Positions 24,901 to 36,200 of a stretch of 64,000 nt of DNA are shown in pieces; position 1 is the stretch's first letter; each line of letters opens with the position of its first letter. A program made the translations under genes and the position numbers. Where the stretch lies: the NCBI RefSeq assembly GCF_043641665.1, contig NC_092196.1, forward strand, positions 20,249,192 through 20,313,191, written 5' to 3'. This DNA is from Enoplosus armatus (taxonomy: Eukaryota; Chordata; Actinopteri; Centrarchiformes; Enoplosidae). Under the pieces are notes generated by a model, which was given only the letters and a program-made list of their open reading frames with translations, made no database searches and was not told the DNA's origin.

Positions 24901-27900
24901 CACTGAACATGCAAGTCTTTTAAATTGCTCTAATATTGTGCAATTAAAGGGCTGCGGTTTGGGAAAATGTAAGCAGAGACCAATTTAAAATTTCAGCCAC
25001 CGTGCGGCTGCTTTGTGTGGATGTAATGGAAGAGGGGCGGCGCGTCCCGCCCCCATCGCCGTAATTATTTGGCTGACAACGATAACCCACTTTAGTCGAG
25101 TTTTGTTGCACTCAGCACAAACTCTGCGGTGGTTTGTACGACACACACCGACATGATGGAAAGGTGTACTAACCCGCAGGAGGTGGTGTCTTACCATGCA
25201 AACTATCCCTCTTTTTCTTCATTTCTTCCCCACCCACTCCAAACAAAGTGGCATTTCCATTTTAAGATTGCCTCCAAAGCCCCTTTGTGAATAGAATCGA
25301 ATTATGCTGAAAAGCACCGATTGATTCTTTCTGAGCACAATAGTTTTCATCATTTAAGCCAATCCCAGCAGGTTTCCCTTTTCTTGAAGTACCTATTGAA
25401 TCCGGTCCAAGAAGTCATTGTGGCCATTTCATTGTTTCAAAATGGGTAAACGGGTGAATGGGTTGCGGGATCAGGAAACACAGCTCCGAGGAGCCGTGTC
25501 AGAGGGGCCCGGTGTGAGATGTAGATGGGATGGAGGGGTCAGGAGTTCAGCCGGTACATGCTGGAGGTCTAGGGTATGCATTTCACTGCTTTAAAACACC
25601 AATGGTCTTGTCACAGAGTCTACCTAGAACCCAAGGGCCCTTTTTAATGGCGGCAGTGAGGACTGGATTCCAGCTCATTATGAGGGCTAATTTGCCGCGA
25701 GGACGGAGCGGCAGAAAGCACAGGTTCAGGCTCAAAGCAAAGCTGCTCGAGAGGCTTTTTCATGCACGGCACATTCTTTGCAGGAGAAAGAAAGAGAGGG
25801 GAGGTTATCCTGGAGGTGTTTGATAAATGAGCACCCACCATCAAGCTCTTTGCAGCCACCCACACCCAGGCCACCCTATCCCCACCCACCCCGAGCTTCT
25901 GATTACCCTTTGAGGGCACTGTAATGTAGCCTTCATGGTCATAATCTCGGTGCATACACAGCACAGCGAAGCGGGGCAGGAGGCCCCACCCCAACCTCCC
26001 CACCCCAACAGTGATGAAAGGCAGAGCAGGTGAGGAGTTCACATATGCGCCCAGGCTTTAATCAACTTTCCTGCAGACATGCAGTAATGTAAAACAGAGG
26101 ATGAGAGGCCAATCCCGTCTCTGACACTATGACAATCCCCCCCCTCCACTTCCCCCCTCTAGCTGCCTTATCACAGACAGTTGTGAGGATGGGGAGCAAA
26201 AGGGGGAACATCGCTTTTCCAACCCCACTCAGCGGCTACTGACATCAGCTGCCAAGGGGGGCAGCAGAAAGCCTCTGGACCAGACTCAGGCTTTGTCACT
26301 CTGCGCTTTGACCAGCTACCTGTGCTGATGGACAAAGACAACAGGGGCGCGCTGGTTAGTCCGCAAAGGGTTTGCGAGCTGCTGCTGCAAGTGATGTTCA
26401 GCCAGCGATACATGGATGGGATCCACGTGCAATGTCACACCGACACTGGTGTCGTATATCAGTGGGACGCTCCAGGTCTCATCTGGAGGGATGCCAGTCT
26501 GATGAGCTGGGAGCTTGACTTTACTTTCCTCCCCTCGTCAGCAGAGGCACTTAGAGACAGAGAAAAGAATCCTACGTGCTCTTTAAGGCTTTGCTTTTAA
26601 ACCAGATACGAGACGGGGACTTTTTGTTGCATTAAAATGTGTGAAACGTGGATCATTGCGAAATGTCACAGACCCGTCGTGGTCACGTTCCCCCACCTGC
26701 TTATGAGCACAGACCTGAATTTCATCCCATTTCTAAAGGCAACTTCCTCTGGCTGCAACCCAGGAAATTAGAGCATTAACTGTAAGAGAAAGCACGGTGA
26801 GAGTTTCCGGTGTGTGAGCGGCTCTGCTGTGTGTGTGTGTTTATGTGGGATGTTTTATTAAAGGTGTCTGTCTATTGTGTTTTAAAATTGAGCTTGCTTG
26901 ACCTCCACCGTAGACCCGGCACTGTTGAAATATTTACATCCGCCAAAATTGTCACTTTGCTCGACGTCCCCCGATCAGTCATCTGGCCCGCGTGACCCTC
27001 GATTACTTCCACCCCCTGCCTCCCTGTCAGGCCTACATGATCAGGCCCTGGTGGCTGCTTTTGTCCTTTTCCCCCTGTAATGTAGTATTTCATGCTTTCT
27101 TGCCCGATCTGCTCGATCAGCAGTATTCCCTCTGTCCCTCTGCACTTCCCCCTAGTTCACCCCGTCCACTTCCTCTTGCTTCTCACCGAGGTGGACTCAG
27201 CTGAAGTTTAGATCATGATGCGCTTATTGACTTTCTTTCGCCTCCCGTCTTTGAAGCTTGTCTTAGAATAATGGGGAATAAAGAGAAATGTCAGAATGAC
27301 CAGAAAATGATATTATACTTGATTCTCCTGCTCTTATCTAATTAAATTCACTGCCGATATTATCTCAGCGCTTGTCGCTGCGCAGACGGAACATAACAAG
27401 TCCTTCAATGTTGACGAATACTTAACTGTCACAAAGTAATTATAAAATGGTGTTATTCCCACAAAAATGAAGGATTAAAGTTTTGCTAAAACAGTGAAGA
27501 GTAGAAGTTAATATGTAACATGAGGTTCCTGAATGAGATCAGATATAATCCTTCTGCTCTTTCCTGCCATCGTTGGATAAACAGAGACAATCTCCAAGCT
27601 CTCTTTATTTATATCCTTAAGACCGAACCCAAACCTTGACTGTATATTTTTCTTTTGAAGATCCCTTCCACGGATTAAGGTGCTCCTAATTGACTCAATT
27701 ATCCCGTCCAGTCAAAGTTTGAAAAGTAAAGTGTGGGTTGCGAGGATTTTTCTGGCATTAAGTCGTCATTGAGGGGGCACGCAGACCCAGTGTATTTACT
27801 GCCAGAGCCCGCGTTTATCCGACCTGATGCCTCTAATGCGGGTATTAATCTCCACAATGCGTTCTCCCTCCAATATGGGTCGTGTCATCTCTGGTTAGTA

Positions 27901-29639
27901 GAGTCTCCTGATGAAATTGTCCAAAACTCCACCGATCAATCAGGCTTGCCGAGGGATTGATTTTCTTTCATCTTTCTCGTCTTCTCTTTCTCTTCCTGCC
28001 CCTCTCGATTCCGAGGCCTCTGATGTTTCTCAATGTAAGACGAATGTCGCACAGAGGGTAAAAGAATGGCTGTGACCCACACCTGCAAAACATTTCAGTT
28101 TCTTTTTTCTTGTTTTCTTTCTCTTCCCCTTCAACTCCTCCTTTTCTCTTCACACTCTGGTAAAGGAAACACCTCTCTCATCCAGATGCTCTCCCAATCT
28201 ATCTGCATGAGCTCTCGCCGCGTTGAAAAAATACTTCTCCAAACCGCCGCGACGGCCTCTCATTCTTCTTTCTCCGGCTAAAATATGCATTGTAGGAGCA
28301 GAGTAGTGAAAAGGCTACAAGGCAGGCACACAGGCAGGTCTGCCCCCAGCCTCCCTCTTCGGCTCGGCGCGGCATAGCCCGGCAGATCAACGCCCCCACC
28401 CTCCCCGCCCCCCATTTATATGGGCCTCACGACTTTCCCCATAATGAAATATTCACAGGTCACTGGTTCCCTGAGAAATGATGGGGGTCAGTCAATTGCT
28501 TTTCAGCGAGTAATTTTCTCCCCCTTCAGATGGCCCTGCTTGTCGTGTTGACAGTCATTAGCGCAGGAGGAAGGCTGGATCGAAGCGCAAGTGTGACACT
28601 TGTCAGACAGTAGCAGTCTTTAGCTCCTCTGCCTCTCTTTTATTTCCCGCCACCTTTCCTTCTATTTTATCTCCCTTTTACGCTCCTTCTTTTTGTGCAG
28701 CCTGCTGCTTTTCAGCTTGAAGTCAGCTGGATAAATCATGCAGTGGTTTTTTTTTTTTTTTGCTCATATTTCTTCCAGCCTCTATTTTTCTTCTTCTTCT
28801 CTTTTGTTTGTCAAGCTGGTTAATTCCATCCAGAGAATTTCCTCCGTGTTACTATGTAAAAACGAGCTGGCTACCGCTCTTCTAAATGCCCCCTTTTTTT
28901 TTTTGTCTAATGATTCCCTTTGAAATGAGGCCATCAAAAGCCAATCAAAAGAGACACTTCAGATTTGGTGATTGGTGATTAGACCTCTGGAAATCCCAGG
29001 GAAAGTTTAGCCAAGGCTCTTTTTTCTTTATGACTCGGCCTGACCTTTAAAGATATTACCATTTGACATGATGAATGGTGCACAGAGGAGACAGAGACTT
29101 TTCCTATTAACCAGCAACGGTGGAGGGAGATCACACTCTTCCCTTAATCCCCCCACCTCCCTGTCTTTAAAGGGGGAAAGAGAGAAAGAGACTCATGTCA
29201 AACGGTGACATAGTGTTAAAAATGATGGGGAGGTGTGGGGGGGGTGGGTTGAGTTGGGGTCTTTGCTGGTAAAGGCACCACAGATGGCTAGCCTGACCCC
29301 GAGGAAAACTCCAATTAGCTAACAGTAATGGCTGGGCCCGGAGCCTTGTGTCTGCAGGCAGCCACAGCGCTGACCCTTAGGCCTCACGTTCCCTCTCTCC
29401 GCTGCGATGTGATGAGAGCTGCAGAGCGACCACGGCAATCTGTTTCCATTGTGTCAGCTGCCACATAGCAGCACTGCATCCAGAGCCTCAGCGCACGTCC
29501 GCGTACTCAGGTTACAACAATATATCCGGCTGATTTTAGCCTTTAAATAATTGTCTTGTCTGATGTGATGCAGGCTTGTTGCATTTGGACCAAAACTTGT
29601 GTTCACTTAAATAAATAAGGGCCCGGATCATTAACTCTG

Positions 29640-29900
29640 CAGAGGAGGGTTTTTGGTCCAATTTGGTGGTTATTCTGGTTGTTAGCCAGCAGGATGAAGT
29701 ATCTCAAAAACCAGTGAAATGTGGTGACAATTTGGGACACGGGCCAAAAACTCGTTTGACTCGTTTCTGGTGTGAATCCAGGACTTTTTTTTAAATGAGT
29801 TCTTAACTTCGCAAAAACAACATTTAAAACATTTTCACTGTTGTCTCATGAAGTGCTACACTTATCTGAATTAAAAGCAAAATGCCAAATGTATCCCATA
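29640..29900. mobile_element. degenerate dispersed fish repeat (candidate)
   Basis: The segment contains phrases (GTTGTTAGCCAGCAGGAT near 29677, GGACACGGGCCAAAAACTCG near 29734, GAATCCAGGACTTTTTTTT near 29776) that resemble, from memory, a highly abundant teleost repeat with the order 'gttagcaggat ... aaact..tgg.ggga...gggccaa...gatccaggaattttttt'. No ends or coding region can be defined. The call rests on recall of a repeat pattern and not on an alignment. Confidence 0.35.
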
Positions 29901-31088
29901 ATTGTTTATCACCATCTGTGTTTTGATCCAGATGCAGTCTTATTGAATTAAGTAAGTGCCCTCATCATTAATGCATACTTGACAAGAGTAGTTTTCTGTG
30001 GCTGCAGGTTGCAACTTGCAGTACACAAACAGCATTGCAACATTAGTGTTTGTGGTATTGCCATCTGGTAATGGGGCCTGCGTATCATTGTCTTTTTTTA
30101 TTTGTCCATTTGACTGTGGGAATATGCTGCTAAAAAGACATAGATGAAAGTTTCCTCTCAGGTGTATATGACACCTTCAGTCCATCTCTTCAAAACATCT
30201 CTTAATCCCGTCATTCCAGGATTGTGTTACAGACAGAAACATTTAGCACAGCCATTTATTCCTCGTCCATCATCAGGGCCAGAACATCTGGATTTGGCTG
30301 AGAGGTGACAGACAGTCAGTTTGGCCACTTTCACCTCACTTCACTTCGCATTATTACCCTGTTTACATCTTTCCACAAGCCCCCTTTTTGTCTCTTTGAC
30401 GGCATTATTTCCTTTTGCAACTGGCTCATTTTCTGATTTCCAGCATTCTTAAAAGTCTTAAATCCTTGATTAGGTGCCTGAATAAAAAGAATGCAGCTGC
30501 CTCTCTTTCCATAATGTAAATCAATGTTTATAATCCCCTAGTTTCAGGAGCAAATTCTTCACACTCGGTCCTCAACTGTAGTAATTTCCCTCTGAATAAA
30601 AACACGACAACTTTATTTATATATTTGTTTGGTTGCTTGTTTATTCATTCAGTACTTCTTCTTCTTTTTTTTTTCCAAATTCAACACGTTTGCTGAGTAT
30701 GCATCCTCTTTTCCAGGCATCGCCCTGCAGTGCTCTCTCACAGCACGTTAACTCTCAGTGCAGTCTCAGTTTTCTGCTGATGGCCGCCAAGCGGCTCAGT
30801 AAGGGGATAAGTGCTTTGCTGAAGGGCACGTGGGTTGGAGATGGTAACTTGGAGGAAAGTTAATTTACCTGCCACTACTTTGCGCTCGCAGCCAGTGTGA
30901 GGAATTATGTTCGGCGGAAGAATTGTCTCTAAATTTCAGGTTTCTGCTACAACTGATAACAAATGGATCCCTCTGAGTGGAAACTAGATTTTGAGAATTA
31001 TACAGTTGATGAAATGTATTTGATTGAGGTGTAATATGAGGCATTTAGAAATTCAAATTGTGTGTACATCATAATGATCTAATTTTTA

Positions 31089-31358
31089 TTCTATATTTCT
31101 TGTCTACAAATTTCATGAAAAGACCAAACAATGTGTTAGTTCATGTACTACTTTCTGACTTCCTCGTACATCTTTTTAGAAAAAATACAACAAATATTAA
31201 ATATATATAAAAAAACATATATAATTCTATAATTTTCTTACAGCTGGTCACTTTAATGTTTAGCAAACGTCACTCAATCAGGAGGAAGTGGGGAACTACT
31301 TTCAGCGCCGGATTAATACACATTTGGTGCTGTGAATATTTGTTCGAGCAGCTGGAAA
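31089..31358 (+). repeat. dispersed repeat family, copy A (truncated)
   Basis: This shares ordered blocks with two other copies in the window (45613-46135 and 54545-54963): a CTATAT.TTCTT..CTACAAAT..CATGAAAAGACC block at 31091-31123, then after an AT-rich interruption a CTACTTTCAGCGCCGGATTAA block followed by CACATTTGGTGCT. The middle (31165-31245) is AT-rich and diverged. It has no coding frame. It looks like an old non-autonomous mobile element in the same orientation as the other two. Confidence 0.65.
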
Positions 31359-31454
31359 CTCCGTTATTACAAACTTTTTACTTAAAAACTAGTGGTGATT
31401 AATTCGGAAAGATAGATCTCTGCTTCCGCCTCTCTACTTCTGTATCCATCCTCT

Positions 31455-31479
31455 CCCCCCCCCCCCCCCCCCCCCCCCC
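31455..31479. repeat. C25 homopolymer
   Basis: Uninterrupted run of 25 cytosines (G-run on the other strand), the longest homopolymer I found in the window. It may form quadruplex or i-motif structures and may be length-unreliable in assembly. Confidence 0.95.
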
Positions 31480-32041
31480 TCCACCGAGGGGGCAGATGTT
31501 TGTAAAGAGTAGATATTGCGGTGCAGCAAAGCCGAATGTACCGCCTCGATCAGAGAGCAGAGCTGTTTCAAAGATGGTTTGATCTTGTTTAGATTTTGAT
31601 AAACATGACCAGAATGGGAGCAGTCTTTCACATTACGGGATATCAATGTGTGTGTGTGTGCTGATTATTTTACATGTAAACATGGGGCCTGCTGTGTATC
31701 ACTATTACAGCTTGTGTCAACATGTAAACATTGCACCGCATCAATCTTGCACTCTGCGCAAGTGGACAGAGCTATTATGTTAAAAGCCCATTTGCCCGAC
31801 ATATTCTTACCAAAGATGGCTTCTCGCAGTGGGAGGAGCCTCATCCAGCGAATATCGATAGGCTCATTGATTGATTGATGGTCCCCGGTGATTTATCGAT
31901 TCATCTCAGTTCCAAATGAGCTACGAGTGCTTTCCTGCCCAGAGGAAAACAACCACACTCTCACACAGGCCCTGTAATGAGAATTCACCGACTTATTTTG
32001 AGCCGCACGGCACCAAGTACATTCCCCCTTCGAATTTGATC

Positions 32042-32069
32042 TTTTTTTTTTGGGGGGGGGGGGGGGGGG
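32042..32069. repeat. T10-G18 homopolymer junction
   Basis: Ten T directly followed by eighteen G. Simple sequence of unknown role. Confidence 0.95.
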
Positions 32070-33061
32070 ATGCGTTATTTGAAATTGAAAATGAAAATTG
32101 TTGCATGGTGTTGTGCTGTGAGATTTAGAGAAAGATTCACTCAGGCAAAGCACTTTACCCCATCACTGTACAAAGTCAATCTCCTCCTCCTGAGGTTTTA
32201 AGAAGAGTTTCGGGGCGTCCTTAGGTAGTTAAAAGTGCATCGACTGTGGATGGGCTAGTGGGATGTGTAGATTAATGCAGTGGAAAGCCATCCCTCAAAG
32301 TGCTTAGAATAATTAGAGTCAGGCTTCCAACAGAATGGGCATGTCACTGGAGGAAATTGTATTTTTATTTACTGTGTCGGGTCTCCCTTGGCCTCCCTCT
32401 CGCTCTGTCTCTGCCTCTCTCCATTTGTACGCCGGCGGAGCTCGGTATTCAGGAGCCGGGTGTTTCTCAAAGTGTCTTAAAGGTGCTGTCAGCGCACCGT
32501 GATGCATCTCTTGGATTTGTATCTCTGCGTGTTTCCACGTGTGGGCGCACACCATTTGTATTCCGCGCGGGCATTTGTATTCAGGAGTGGATCCGAGTTC
32601 TGTTGGTGTGCATATCCACCTACGTATCAGGGCTCGCAACTATGTATGTAAATCTGCTGCATTAGCATGCGTTTGAACTTGTAGACGTGCATATGTGTGA
32701 GGGCGTGTGTTTGTCCGTAGTCTAATACACTACAGTTCAGAGGGACTATAGATATGGGACTATAACCTGTAAGAAGATTTACATTTCCAGTTTTCTTCTG
32801 TTGATCGGTGTCAAAAAAATCCACTTAAAACTACTTCGATTCGATGTTGAAAGACAATAAAACGTGGAAACCTTGAGTGCTTAGGGGATAATCATTCTCA
32901 TGAGACAGTACAAAATGGTGAACACACTATATAGTAAATAGTGAACAATGCTTCAGTAGTAGAAATCCACAAAATATTTGTTTTGCTGATAATACTAGTG
33001 TGTTTTATTTTGTAGTATTGCCACTTTTACTTTCATAAAGGACCTGAATCCCTCCTCCAGC

Positions 33062-33063
<2 letters not shown>

Positions 33064-33112
<49 letters not shown>
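33064..33112. repeat. (GT)n microsatellite
   Basis: About 24 GT units. Confidence 0.95.
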
Positions 33113-33114
<2 letters not shown>

Positions 33115-33273
33115 CTGCATGTTGGCTTGTGCACTAAAGTGTAAAGGCATTTCCCATCTCAGTGCAGTGGACGCTGGTGGACAGCGAGGCGGGCCATTGA
33201 TAAATTGATCACAGTGAAATTGTGGAGTAGTGAGACATGCTCTAAATCCCTCCCCCATCGCCACACATCCCAC

Positions 33274-33296
33274 GCACACACACACACACACACACA
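33274..33296. repeat. (CA)n microsatellite
   Basis: About 11 CA units. Confidence 0.9.
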
Positions 33297-36200
33297 GGCT
33301 CTGGCATCAATTATTGTGGATTGCGTGGTTGACAGAGTGTAAACCAGGTGCCAGCCCTCAATCCAATTAAAGAGATTTAATTGGAGAAAATAAATGGAGT
33401 GTGTCCACAAAGTGCTGGCTTATCCACATTTAGTAGATTTTTTTTTACCTTTTTGAAAAGTAAGGTTTTGTTTATGAAAGACCGATTGAATCTAATAAAG
33501 CCTCGAGGTTCTCTTTTCCCAGACTGCCTTGCTCCACAGGTCAGTAATGCAAACAATCCAATTTCTCCCGTCTGAGAGCTGCACTGGCATGTAGAAATGG
33601 GATTATTATCTCAAATGGGCCCAGCAGGTGTTTCTGTGATACAGTGTGATTTTTGGAGGGTGATGGTGTTTCGCGCCGTCCAGGCTTAAACTCCCAGAGA
33701 TGCTTTTAAAAAGGAACATCCAACAAATAAGTTGGCAGAATCTGCCACTGCGGTCCATTAGCATTATTACCACAGATCAGGCGTCATCGGGGGCCGTTTC
33801 CTGAGCGGGTCGCGGGGGCTCGTCTGCAGTTGTCTGTGCGAGTCGACAGCCGTCACAGTTTGAGGAGTTCGCGGAGCTAAAGAGAGGCGTCTGAAGCGGT
33901 CAGGTAGCGCTCACGGTGGTCCCGACTTTTCTACACCCGGCTCTTTTCTATCCAAATTTGTCCCCGGGGATAAGAGAGTGTGGCTCATCCCCGTCGCCAC
34001 CCCCCCCCCCCCACCCCCCTTCACTCCTCACAAGGGACAGACATGCATAATTCAGGATTGTTATCTGTCTGCTGCTAACCCCCTTCTTCCCCCATACACA
34101 CACACATGCACACAGATCTGCAATGAAACAGTCTGACTGCACATCAATGATTCACCAGACAGCCCCCCCCCCCACCCTCCACCCCCCTCCTCTCCGTTCA
34201 GGGAATCATATGGAGCCGACAGGGACTCCACAGGCATGCAACTTCCTATAATTGGAATGAAAAAAGGGGCGAGTGGGAGAAATGCTGTATCAGGGATCTG
34301 GCGAGAGCGGCATAGGTGTTCAAACAGCCATTCAGCAGTGTCAACCAGCAGATGGGCGGCGGGGTGCGTACGCTGGCCCCCTCGTTAGCCACCAGGAGAG
34401 GAAGCGAGAGGCGACGTAGTGCCAAGGGTTTTTAAGAGGGAGAAACACTTCAGAGTTTGGATTCATCTCTGTGAAGAAGACAGATTTTAACTGTCTGAAA
34501 TGCAGCAGCACTGAGACTGGAGACGGTTGCCTCCCTAAAAAAAGAAAAGAAAAAAAAAATCCCTCCCAGCTTCCTGCTGCGAGCATCTCTGTTTCCCCAA
34601 GTTGCCCCTTCCTCTTCATCCTCTTCATCCTCTGAGTTCTCTTTCTCTCTTTCTCACCACGCTCACCTTTTTCTTTCTTAAACATCACAGGAACAAATCA
34701 GCAGACAAGCGATTGTACAAGTTTTCTCAAGCTTTCAAGAATTACCACCATTTCATCATGGATAATCACAGTTAATAACCCTTCTCATTAAGGAGACGAG
34801 AATCACGGGTCATTAATATTGTTAATATCTTCTCCCTCTCCTTCTCTTCTATCTCTCTTATTCCCCCTCTCTGCATGCCAGAGGGAGTGGAAACAAAAGG
34901 ATGACTAAAAAAGAGCTTAGCGCGACAGTGATTAACCGATACGGGTAGATGGACTGTGATGAATCAAAGTTATCTCTCAAATCTTAATAACTGGAATTAG
35001 CCCCTGATTAGATGAGCTTTGGCTACAGCAGGGAGTAGTCGGCATTTTCACTTCAAAGAATCCCGCCCATGTAAACCTGTCCCTCCTTCCACTGCAGAGC
35101 AAAGACAGAAAAAAGATTCAGCGAGGCAAATAGGCCAGTGGAATAAATTACAAAGGGAGTCATAAGAGAGCAGAGAGAATGATGGAAAGCAGAGATAACA
35201 TACACAACAACGTTACACCTGTTCTCCTCCCAGAATTTGGTCGTTGTGGTGCCCTCTTTTCCATTTATCTCTCTTTCTCGAACATGCTCGGGGTCCAGTG
35301 GGAGGCGTCAGAGTCTCTCTGACAGGGTCATAATGAGATTGGCACTCTCCTTCATTTGCATATGTTTGCCATTGTCACAGCGGTCAAGGAATGTCATGTC
35401 GAGAATCCTGCATGCTTAAGTAATGGCATTTTGTCCCCACGAGGAACTCTGGCCCCTGTATCATAATCCCAGCATGGGGGGGAAAAAAAGAGCGAATTAA
35501 CATGACAATCAGCTGATTGTAAAACAAATGTTGGCATTTTTATCCCCTGCAGAATTTCAAAAGGCTCATCTATATTCGGGAGAGCAGTACGCTGGCATGA
35601 CGATCATGTGGCATTGATTTTCAGGTTTATATGAGCAGAATGACAGAACATGCCACCGTCATTTTATTCGGGTCTATATCTTAGTGATCAATAGCAATCT
35701 CGAAGAAGTCGTTCGGTTTGGGAGGATTTTTAATAGCATATGTGTCAGTATCACTTTGTTCTGACAACTTTAGGAGAGCAAAAAGTGGATGCAGAAGTTC
35801 TTTAGTGTGTTTCTGATGGGGTCAAAGCGGCACGGTGTCTGTTCTCGCTAATAAATGAGTCTAAACACCAAACCGGATGCATCCCACAAGTTAATCCGAA
35901 ATTTGACACCCAGTCTGGAGTAATTAGTCCCAGATGTAAATATCTGTTATGCAACAAAAGAGGCAACAGCACTGAAACAGACAATTATCTCCTCTTATGG
36001 CGTTGGCAAAATGCTACGAGGCCAACCATGTGTAACTGATGGCTTTTTCACAGGGCCTCGAGGCTTATTTGAATGTGTTTTCGTCTATTTATTTTTTTTA
36101 TCTGCATTTTTACCATGCACAGGCTGAACCCAGACAGAGCTATGGCTGAGACAGACAGGTTCATTACATGTCACAGGAGTTCAAAGTGATCCTCTGTCTA

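Larger units (their letters stand above)
21153..31088 (+). other. intron 1, third part; no gene seen
   Basis: This intronic stretch holds a dense cluster of GT tracts (21662-21730, 21873-21896, 21904-21934), a C12 run at 24211-24222, T-runs near 28748-28760 and 28892-28902, and a likely repeat fossil at about 29640-29900. Around 23060-23160 an AT-rich segment resembles the 'TTTATTTATATAGCACCTTT' type motif seen in fish retroelement tails, but it is too degraded to call. Repeat-poor tracts such as 27490-27960 and 28440-28600 look like candidate conserved non-coding DNA. Frames at 25530-25823 and 26322-26600 show no recognisable family. Confidence 0.6.

Noticed and set aside
26322..26600. 92-codon frame with mixed composition
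   Set aside because: Looks somewhat protein-like but I recognise no family, and it lacks usable splice sites in phase with rbfox3.
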